This document shows positions 48,451-56,990 of a DNA stretch of 64,000 nucleotides, in pieces (the stretch's first letter is position 1; the number at the start of each line of letters is the position of its first letter). The notes below the pieces were generated by a model that worked only from the letters and a program-made list of their open reading frames with translations, had not been told where the DNA came from and made no database searches. This stretch comes from Strongylocentrotus purpuratus. Its lineage: Eukaryota; Echinodermata; Echinoidea; Camarodonta; Strongylocentrotidae. The DNA lies in contig NW_022145613.1 in the NCBI RefSeq assembly GCF_000002235.5, positions 4,514,447 to 4,578,446 of the forward strand. Direction: 5' to 3'. The position numbers and the translations under genes are program-made.

Positions 48451-49544
48451 CTCTGTTTCTCGCCTGACGACCATTTAGTTTTAGATAAGTTTACTAATCA
48501 TGTGAAAAGTTGAACAGGTGAGACTGTACATACATCGGCACTTTGAATGGGGTGAGTTGCATCAGTTTTCTTTGTATAATTCATGTCTTTCGACTGCGTG
48601 AGTTTGAGAGACCCACCACATGACCGAAGCATAGCGCATTCTTGGTAAAAGCGCCACGAGAAGTTTGTAAATAGTCAACGACAGATGGCGCTTCAACAGA
48701 TTTAACTTGGTGTGGAATTGAGCTGGCCTAGTTATTCAGGTACCAGTTTTCTCTTTGGGTATTCCCTAAATCCTGCCCGCGAAAAAAAATACTTGAAGCA
48801 AAGTTTAGACAGTTTTGTCTTTTATAGTTTTATAGTTTTTATAGATGAAACTAAACAAAGATAACTACGCTTATTAAAGACTGCAAAATATAGATCTGAC
48901 CTTCATAATATTTATACGATTGACGTAAACATTTAATGATAAGAGAAACTATACAAACAAATCTCTCGGATGTGTATTTTTCGGGGGAGAGGTTTTCCTA
49001 GGGGGTAATTTCCCTGGGTTTCTGGTCCAGTTGGACGGAGAGGGGTTTCTTAAAAATACTTACCTTGCAAACGGTTGGTGCCGCGTCGTATCTGGTAGCG
49101 TATTTACACGATGCACACTACAACGATTGTGCAAGTTCTTACAACCATTTTAACGCACACACACGCAAGTCAAGAGCACGCGCAACACAATCATATCCGC
49201 ACACACACCCACACCTACACCAAACACACATCCATACGGGCGCAGATTTGCAAGCAGTTTTTGACATTTTAAAAATAAGAGGAATAAAACTAAAACCTTG
49301 CGTGATAGTTGTGATGAAAAGTCTATATCAAATTTTTCAGGTATTAAACGAATCACTTCAAGGTGTTTTTTAAGAGTAAATTTGAATTCGATTTTTTTTT
49401 CTTCTTCTGTTAATGCAAACTAAACATTTCCAATGCTGTAAAAGAGAGTTCCCTTAACTTAATAAGAATGTGCTGTCACGCTCTTTTACATGTTTATACT
49501 ATGGTAACAGACAGAAAAAATGATGGAATTTTATTTAAAAGATG
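48451..49544. other. intergenic or intronic, nothing recognised
   Basis: No exon recognised. A (CA)-rich stretch lies at 49,156-49,235. Confidence 0.4.
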
Positions 49545-49718
49545 ATTTAATTTACCTGAAAGCTGAGAAAGGAAAACATTATTATGCACCCTGGGGACCT
49601 ACGGATTTGGAAATGGAGAATTATTGCCCTACCAATGGGCACTAGCGCATCGAATAGGTTTCAAACCCGGGACCTCCCGATTACAAGACCACTGTTCTAT
49701 CACTATTAAAGTCACAAA
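49545..49718 (-). mobile_element. tRNA-Thr-derived SINE, minus copy
   Basis: On the minus strand the head reads AGAACAGTGGTCTTGTAATC (loop CTTGTAA, anticodon TGT, as in tRNA-Thr) then GGTCCCGGGTTTGAAAC (B-box region). The body has GATGCGCTAGTGCCCATTGG and the tail CAGGTAAATTAAATC. Same family as 42,678-42,866. It sits 36 bp beyond the donor of the exon at 49,754, inside the intron and in the same orientation as the gene. Confidence 0.8.
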
Positions 49719-49753
49719 CCTATAATGAACAAGAGATTTAATGTTCATCTCAC

Positions 49754-50041
49754 CTTTGCCTTTCTTTCCAGTGGTGGTGAGTTTGTGGGCCTGTTTGAAT
49801 TCTTCCCTCCTCTCGATTCGGCCTGGGGTGCTCTTGATGCGGTTCCGGAACCAGTTGTGGGTTGGAGATGCGAATCGTTTGGCGCCATCGTTCTTTTTCT
49901 TGGAGGATGAACTCATGACCTCGTCTGCCCCAGCTTTGAAGAAGTCTTCTCTGACCAGCTCCTCCCAAGCAGCCCCACTGACAGGGCGCGAAGATGGGTG
50001 CTTGAACCCTTCCTCGTCCTTCACAGACAACTCTCCCTTTT
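49754..50041 (-). CDS. internal exon 2 of unknown host gene
   Basis: A 288-nt exon between an acceptor (CTATTTACAG|AAAAGG) and a donor (GCAAAG|GTGAGA). It begins with two bases that complete the single base left by the upstream exon and ends with one base over, so both introns are phase 1 and the frame is continuous. The peptide has KGELSVKDEEGF, RPVSGAAWEELVREDFFKAG, a Ser/Lys-rich patch SSSSKKKNDG and a basic segment THNWFRNRIKSTPGRIERRE that looks like the most structured or conserved part. The basic, Ser-rich nature suggests a nuclear or cytoskeletal protein, but this is a guess. No family is recognised. The minus strand is open well past both borders, yet the splice signals and phase match favour the exon reading. 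Confidence 0.7.
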
Positions 50042-50533
50042 CTGTAAATAGCAATGTCATGTACAAAGTGACTATCGGTTGTATTCTCGTGCATGTTTAG
50101 AACTATAGATACTTAACGTTTTAATTTATTTTATTTTATTAGTTACATTATTAGGCTACATTAAACCTAGTCCAGAATCTGACCTATTTATTTTGTATCT
50201 CCACCACACCAACGCCACCACCCCTACTTACTTGCTACCAACCGAACGCGCCTGGCTTCTCAGCCTGGGCTGGTGAGCATAATTATGAGTTTGTTGATAA
50301 CGCCATCTTCGGCGGCTTGAATGAAGTGTGTAGGGAATTTAAAGAACCGGCCAAATTCTGGACTACATTAAACCTAAAATTTTAACTATTCTACTGAGAA
50401 ATTATGCCACAGAAAACGAATGTGAAAAAAGGTTGGACACTTTCTAAAATATTTTAGATTGCAGTACGTTTAGAAAACTAATTTTTAAAATCTATAGATG
50501 TAAATGATTTGTTGGAGAGGTTATGGTAGTTAC
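50042..50533 (-). other. intron between the two recognised exons
   Basis: A 492-bp intron, GTAACT at its 5' end and a pyrimidine-poor but acceptable TATTTACAG at its 3' end. It contains no recognised repeat. Confidence 0.6.
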
Positions 50534-50767
50534 CTTGACGCTCCTTGGAGCTGGCCGACCCTTGGGTCTTCTGAGGCGTATCCCCAGAGGTAATATCAAT
50601 GCTTTCTTGCTGGAATTTGATGGGGGAAGTGGGGTGATGGAAGTTTCTCTGACTGGTCGACTTCTTGTCTCTCTGTTTGATGTCTGGCAATGCCTTGGAA
50701 TGAGTTTCGTTACAAATTGGTTCAATGGCTGTGGTGGATCTTGGGGTGGAGCACACTGTTCCCATAC
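50534..50767 (-). CDS. internal exon 1 of unknown host gene
   Basis: A 234-nt exon between the acceptor TATTATCTTCCAG|GTATGG and the donor GCGTCAAG|GTAACT. It starts with two bases of a split codon and ends with one, matching the phase of the next exon at 49,754-50,041. The peptide is polar and low in hydrophobics: GMGTVCSTPRSTTAIEP, then LPDIKQRDKKSTSQRN, then SGDTPQKTQGSASSKERQ. It is probably disordered, and the many S/T-P and S/K sites suggest phosphorylation. Preceding exons must lie above 50,767 but were not identified; the adjacent sequence is a (GGT)n-like repeat. Confidence 0.65.
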
Positions 50768-50797
50768 CTGGAAGATAATACAATATCAAAAGGTAAA

Positions 50798-51175
50798 CTT
50801 TGACGATGGTGATGATGGTGGTGATGGTGGTAGTGGTGGTGGTAGTAGTGGTGATGGTGGTGGTAGTGGTAGTGGTGGTAATCGTGGAGGTACTGGTGGT
50901 GATTAAGATGGTAGTGATAGGGGAGATGGTGATGATGGTTTTTGATGGTGATGATGGTGGTAACGGCGGTTATGGTGGTAGCATTGGTGGTGGTAATGGT
51001 GTTGGTGGTGATTAAGTTGTTGGTGGTGACAGTAGTGATGATGGTGCTGGTAGTGGTGGCATGTTTATGTTGTTGGTAGTGGTGGTATTAGAGGTGGTGA
51101 TGGTGGTAGGAAAGGTGTTTATGGTGGTGAAGGTGTTGGTGGTGGTGGTAGTGATATTGGTGGATAAAGCCTCAG
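50798..51175 (+). repeat. (GGT)n / GATGGTGGT minisatellite
   Basis: About 375 bp of GGTGGT, GATGGTGGT and GGTAGT triplets that keep a 3-bp rhythm. It lies in the intron just upstream of the exon at 50,767; on the sense strand it is CCACCACCATCA. Both-strand open frames are products of the repeat. Confidence 0.9.
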
Positions 51176-53542
51176 TGGTGGGTAGCAGTGATTATGGTAT
51201 TGCGGTGTAAACGGGTGATACATGAAAAGTAACAAAGAAAGAGACATGATTCCATCTCGTGTATGGATACATTCAAACGACACAATCAACAGAGAAGCTG
51301 CTGTCATCAGCATACGTTTTCCTTATTGTTTTTAAGAAACAAGTACTATTTCTGTGATGAATAGTACAGATCGATTTCAAGCGGACGAAGAAAATTGCAT
51401 TGACTATTTACAGAAAGCTTTTGACAACTGTACGAAGGATAGAAAAACTAAGAGCAAAATACTCTTCCATGTAATGTGAAGATACAGAAACTAAAAGTGC
51501 TAATCATAGGCCATCGTCTTCAATTAAAACAATATAAGATAAAGAACATTCATTGTAAAAGGGATGACTAATAATAGTGCGATGATCACTTTATGAAAGA
51601 AGAAAAAAAGGTGGAAAAGGGTATGACGGGAAGTGAAGTGGAAGAATGTTGAGGAAGGCGAGGAGGAGAGGGGGAATTGAGAAGAGAGAGAACTATGTAA
51701 TATCAAAAGCATTAGACGGGAAAAGGCATAGGTTCGGAAAGCAGACAGGAGAAATACAGAGAGATAGAGGATAATTGATAAGAAGATTAGATTCGGAGAC
51801 GGTGAATATGTCTAAATTTAGAATGCATTAGGGGATGTGGGGAGAAAAAGGCAAAAAGTAGGAATGAGATGGAGGTGACTAATAACATTTAATGAGTAAT
51901 ACCTTTAAAGCGGGGATACTTTACAGAGTAGAAGGCATTATCTACGGTCAACGGTTGCGAAAATCTCCGCGACGAAGGCCTATAATACCGGAGTAGGTGC
52001 CGTAGAGTATTCTGTCACAAAGAAAGCAACAATGAGGGGGGAAAAAATGTTAATCCATTTTATTCTGGTCCGAGGTCAATTTTATAGAAAGATGCCGTAT
52101 TGTTATTTCAACCTGAATTGCATATTCGCTGCAAGTTTGTGGTATACTGATCCTAATGTTATTTATATCAAATTCGACACAAAGGCAAACCTGAGATGTA
52201 ACCAAAGAACTGAAATATTCCCCTGCCCTGTATTTTGGACCCCAAAATTATACTACATATTCAATGCAATTCGATATAAAAATAGTTTATTGACAATATT
52301 TTTGCAGTAATAACATAATTGGAATTTCAAAAATATATCTACATTAAAAAATAACATTAAAATTATATAGCAAAATATACATATTGGTAAAACGTTAACG
52401 GTGGATGCACAATAAAATTACAACTTGTACATGAAAAGAAAATACCCTTTTTGTGACACGGTAACATTGTTGTAAGTTGATGAGAAAACTGCGTAATTTT
52501 GTATGACATGTTACTTATTCTATTCTTTCTACCGTACGAACCCTCTAACATGCAAACAATTAAAAAATTCTCAATCCACAAAGATATTTATGGTTTTCGT
52601 TGAAGGCGTCACTGTGCGACAAATTCTCCCAACCAATTTTTTAATTTTCCCAACCGTTTTTACATGAAAATAAGACATAAAACTGGCCTTTTTTTAATCT
52701 TTCAACACTGAAATGTCCGGAATGGTATATAGAGCCAATTCATTGCTTTGTGACGATTTACATTCACCTCAAATTTGATTGAATTATAAAAATATAGTTC
52801 GGAGAATTCAGGAATCGATCAGATCAGTTTCCCCAATTTGTATCAATAATAATGGTCTGTTTTCACTCAAACTTTCAGATTATCTTTAATTGCACATCTA
52901 GCATTGAATTCACTACCTTAGCACCATTTTCTCTCATCTGAACAATGTTACCAAGTCCCTTCAATGCCGCCTCGACTTCTTGGCAGGCTAGAGGGGTATT
53001 AGGTGTAATATCATAGATACTTCGACGTCACTTGGGAGGGATTCTTTGGATGAATTGCCTCGCATTTATAACGGCGCAAAAAGTAATCAAGGAATCGTGT
53101 AATAGTATACTATTCTGTTGTAATGGTAGGTGATGTGTTAGGTTTAAACAGTTCGGGACAAAGGGCTTAGTTACAATGATGGATCGTTAACATTTCAAAT
53201 ATAGCAAAACTGATGAGTTTGTCTGTGTATTCCGAAAAAATATATAGGCGTAGGTCATGGAAATGAAGCATTTGAGTAACAGAAAACCTCTCCGGAAAAA
53301 AAATTGAGGTCCCTATCAATCAACCTGCCTTTAGAGATAAGTTTATTATCACATGTTGTGCACATCATGGATACCTTCAGAAAATAATTTTGAAATGAGA
53401 ATCCAGGTTTACTTCATAACAACCGCGGTTATTTTATTTGTTAAAGTAATCATTTCACTTTTCTCCTCTGATGTAGAATAAACTCGATCGGGTATGTGGC
53501 GTCAAGATAACGTGCGCCACCATCGTTGTAAATACTATAGGC
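51176..53542. other. intergenic or intronic, nothing recognised
   Basis: Purine-rich at 51,590-51,780, otherwise AT-rich and featureless. Earlier exons of the minus-strand gene may be here but none could be supported. Confidence 0.4.
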
Positions 53543-53599
53543 CAGTGGCGGATCCAGGGGGGGCCGAAACGGCCGCGGCCCCCCCCTATTGGCGGCGCA

Positions 53600-53745
53600 A
53601 AAAAAAGGAAGAAAAAAAAAGAGGAAGAAAAGAAGAGAAAAAAAGAAAGGAGAAGAGAAAAAAAAAGGAGAAGAGAAAAGAAAGGAGAAGAGAAAGGAAA
53701 AAAGAAGAGAAAAGAAAAAAGAAGAGAAAAGATAAAGAAGAAAGC
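53600..53745 (+). repeat. purine-only (GAAAA)n tract
   Basis: About 145 bp of only A and G on the plus strand, in GAAAAGAAGAGAAAGG-type units. Read as protein it is Lys/Arg/Glu-rich and not a gene. Confidence 0.9.
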
Positions 53746-54322
53746 CTCCCCCCCCCCTCCCCCCACTCCGAGGATTTATGTTCCCAAAATTTCCGATAAA
53801 GAGTTACTTTTCACGCAACAAAGTCCGGCCGGTAATACACAAAAATCCGGCCCGTACTGACTTTACCCAGTTAAAGGGCTGCTTTCAAAGAGAGGGAACA
53901 TACATGTGCGCACCCTAGATAACACTGAGTGGGTGGGGGGGGGGGGGGGGTGGGTAAAGAAAAGTCGGGTGAGAAAGGGGGAAAGACAAGGAAATGTCGC
54001 TAAGTGACAGTAACGACGAATAAGGGAAAACTGTAATCGGGAGATTTGGGGTCATTCCAGAAGGCTTGGCAAACGTTATTGAATAGAGGGGGGACGGGCC
54101 GGCCGCATAAAATCTCGAGCCGCGGATTCAAAGTTAAACGTTAAAAACAGCCCCTGCGGTCATCACTCTTTAGTGAGAAATTTGAAAAGGGCACAATATT
54201 TTGGATGTCTTTTAAATAGAAGTTATATACTCAACAGTCACATTTTGATTAACGGTAGGGCCGCTTCACAACTCTTATTTTGCCCTTCATTTGGATTCAG
54301 CTCATACCAACTCGCTTGTGGA

Positions 54323-54537
54323 CAGGGGCGGCAATCCTGGGCCCGATAGGGGGACACGTCCCCCAGGAAATTTAGAAATATAGCTAGAAAGAAATATAGC
54401 GGAAAGAACGTACAAATTGGGCTTAGGGATTTTCTAGAATGCATAATTTCAGCATTCAACATTGCAAAATCTCGCTTGGTCGCTACGCCCCGGCCCTCGC
54501 TCGATAACACAAAACTATGACGCTCCCGGCCGTGATT
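54323..54537 (+). mobile_element. possible nested hAT-like fragment
   Basis: CAGGGGCGGCAATCCTGG looks like a hAT-type left end and is followed by GATAGGGGGACACGTCCCCC. The right end is not clear; 54,537 is an approximate limit at GGCCGTG. Low certainty. Confidence 0.3.
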
Positions 54538-54714
54538 TATCCATGGTTAGTGTAATACATCTTTTTTTCCTTTCATGTCTACTAACCTAATTGTGTGCTA
54601 TCACAATCATGATTGTTTTTTATTTTCCCTTTAAAGCAGACGCGTAGCCAAGGGCGGTAAGGGCAGTAAGAGGACATAGGACGAAAAAGGAGCAGACAAA
54701 GAAATATTTTTTTT

Positions 54715-56845
54715 TTAAATTAAGACAAGTCGAGAACGGTACAACGAATCGTCTTCTTTCTCTAATAATTTAATTAAATGTCAAAGCTTCCGCGCATCGC
54801 TCGGAAGGGGGGGGGGCAACTGAATTCAGACAAGGATTGGGAGTCGAGAATGGTAAAACGAATCATCTTCTTTCTCTAATAATTTAATGAAACGTCAAAG
54901 CTTCCGCGCTTCGCGCGGGAGGGGGGGGGGGGGGGGTGGCGGGAACTCAATTCAGACAAAGATTAAGAGTACAACGAATCGTCTTCTTTCTCTAATAATT
55001 TAATGAACCGTCAAAGCTTACGCGCTATGCGCGGGCAGGGGAAAACTGAATTCAGACAAGGATTAAGAGTCGAGAACGGTACAACGAATCGTCTTCTTTC
55101 TCTAATAATTTAATGGAACTTCAAAGCTTCCGCGCTTCGCGCGGGAGGGGGGTAGCGGGAACTCAATTCAGACAAAGATTAAGAGTCGAGAACGGTACAA
55201 CGAATCGTCTTCTTTCTCTAATAATTTAATGGAACTTCAAAGCTTCCGCGCTTCGCGCGGGGGGGGGGGGGGGGGTAGCGGGAACTCAATTCAGACAAAG
55301 ATTAAGAGTCGAGAACGGTACAACAAATCGTCTTCTTTCTCTAAGAATTTAATGAAACATCAAAGCTTCTGCGCTTTGCGCGAGAGGGGGGGGGGGAGGG
55401 GGGACTCAATTCAGACAAGGATAAAGAGTCGATGACGGTACAACGAATCATCTTCTTTCTCTAATAATTTAATGAAACGTTAAGCTTCCGCGCTAAGCGC
55501 AGGAAGGGGGGGGGGCAACTGAATTCAGACAAGGATTAAGAGTCGAGAATGGAGCTACGAATCATCTTCTTTCTCTAATAATTTCATTAACTATGAAAGG
55601 CCAAAGCTTCCATGCTTCACGCGGGAGGGGGGGGGCTGAATTCAGTCAAGTAATAAAAGTCGAGAATGGTACAACAAATCTTCTTTCTCTAAAAATTTAA
55701 TGAAACGTCAACGTTTCCGCGCTTCGCGCGGAAGAGGGAAAACTGAATTCAAACAAGGATTAAGAGACGAGAATGGTACAACGATTCGTCTTCTCCCTCT
55801 AATAATTTGATGAACCGTCAAAGCTTACGCGCTATGCGCGGGCAGGGGAAAACTGAATTCAGGCAAGGATTAAAAGTCGAGAACGGCACAACGAATCGTC
55901 TTCTTTCTCTAATAATTTAATGAAACGTCAAAGCTTCCGCGCTTCGCGCGGGAGGGGGTGGGTGGCGGGAACTCAATTCAGACAAAGATTAAGAGTACAA
56001 CGAATCGTCTTCTTTCTCTAATAATTTAATGAACCGTCAAAGCTTACGCGCTATGCGCGGGCAGGGGAAAACTGAATTCAGACAAGGATTGAGAGTCGAG
56101 AACGGTACAACGAATCGTCTTCTTTCTCTAATAACTTAATGAAACTTCAAAGCTTCCGCGCTTCGCGCGGGAGGGGGTGGCGGGAATTCAATTTAGACAA
56201 AGATTAAGAGTCGCGAACGGTACAACGAATCGTCTTCTTTCTCTAATAATTTAATGAAACATCAAAGCTTCCGCGCTTCGCGCGGGAGGGGGAAGGGGGG
56301 AGACTGAATTCAGACAAGGATTAAGAGTCGAGAATGGAACAACGAATCATCTTCTTTCTCTAATAATTTCATTAACTATGAAAGGCCAAAGCTTCCATGC
56401 TTCGCGCGGGAGGGGGGGGGGGCTGAATTCAGTCAAGTGATAAAAGTCGAGAATGGTACAACAAATCTTCTTTCTCTAATAATTAATGAAAAGGCAAAGC
56501 TTCCGCGCTTCGCGCGGGCGGGAGGAAACTGAATTCAAACAAGGATTAAGAGTCTAGAATGTTACAACGAATCGTCTTCTTTCTCTAATAATTTAATGAA
56601 ACGTCAAAGCTTCCGCGCTTCGCGCGGGAGGGGAAAAACTGAATTCAGAGAAGGATTAAGAGTCGAGAATGGAACAACGAATCATCTTCTTTCTCTAATA
56701 ATTTCATTAAACTGTAAAAGGTCAAAGCCTCCGCGCTTTGCGCGGGAGGGGGAAAACTGAATTCAGACAAGGAATACGAGTCGAGAATGGTACAACAAAT
56801 CGTCTTCCTTCTCTAATAATTTATGAAAGGTCAAAGCTTCCGCGG
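54715..56845 (+). repeat. ~114-bp satellite array B, about 19 monomers
   Basis: GAATTCAGACAAGG-type landmarks recur 18 times, at about 54,821, 54,945, 55,048, 55,163, 55,285, 55,405, 55,517, 55,636, 55,744, 55,852, 55,970, 56,073, 56,186, 56,304, 56,425, 56,528, 56,638 and 56,757, with spacing 103-124 bp. Most of the length variation is in a G run after the hairpin CCGCGCTTCGCGCGG. Other conserved blocks are AGAGTCGAGAACGGTACAAC, GAATCGTCTTCTTTCTCTAA and TAATTTAATGAAACGTCAAA. Reverse complement of array A at 12.7-14.2 kb. Confidence 0.95.
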
Positions 56846-56990
56846 GCTATAGCCCCCCCCCCCCCCCCGATGAAAATGTCAAAAATTGTACCGGTATGGT
56901 GCTTCTAATATGACCTTGAAAAAACGGTCTGCGCAATTTTCAAATTTCCGGCCCCCCCTATTGGAAAATCCTGGATCCGCGCCTGTAGGC

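Larger units (their letters stand above)
53543..56985 (+). mobile_element. 3.4-kb hAT-like element carrying a satellite array
   Basis: The left end CAGTGGCGGATCCAGG and right end CCTGGATCCGCGCCTG form TIRs matching at 14 of 16 positions. The flanks are TAGGC at 53,538-53,542 and TAGGC at 56,986-56,990, a perfect 5-bp duplication as in the hAT5 type. Sub-terminal CCCCCCTATTGG words occur at both ends (about 53,582 and 56,954). The interior holds an A/G tract, possible nested ends (CAGGGGCGGCAATCCTGG at 54,323; CAGACGCGTAGCCAAGG at 54,638) and the ~114-bp satellite array. No transposase is visible, so it is non-autonomous. Alternatively the satellite belongs to a nested element starting at 54,638 that shares the right end. 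Confidence 0.65.

Noticed and set aside
49741-50100. 119-codon plus-strand frame
   Set aside because: It is antisense to the exon at 49,754-50,041, which has matching splice sites and phase.
50523-51015. Gly/Asp-rich or Val/Met-rich frames of 71-127 codons on the plus strand
   Set aside because: They come from the GGT triplet repeat and the antisense of the minus-strand exon.
53455-53799. Phe/Ser-rich minus and Lys/Arg-rich plus frames of about 100 codons
   Set aside because: They come from a purine-only tract inside a transposon.
54715-56845. CRISPR-like array because of regular ~114-bp repeats
   Set aside because: The entire unit is repeated without unique spacers, the context is a eukaryotic transposon and no cas genes are present. 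It is a satellite.
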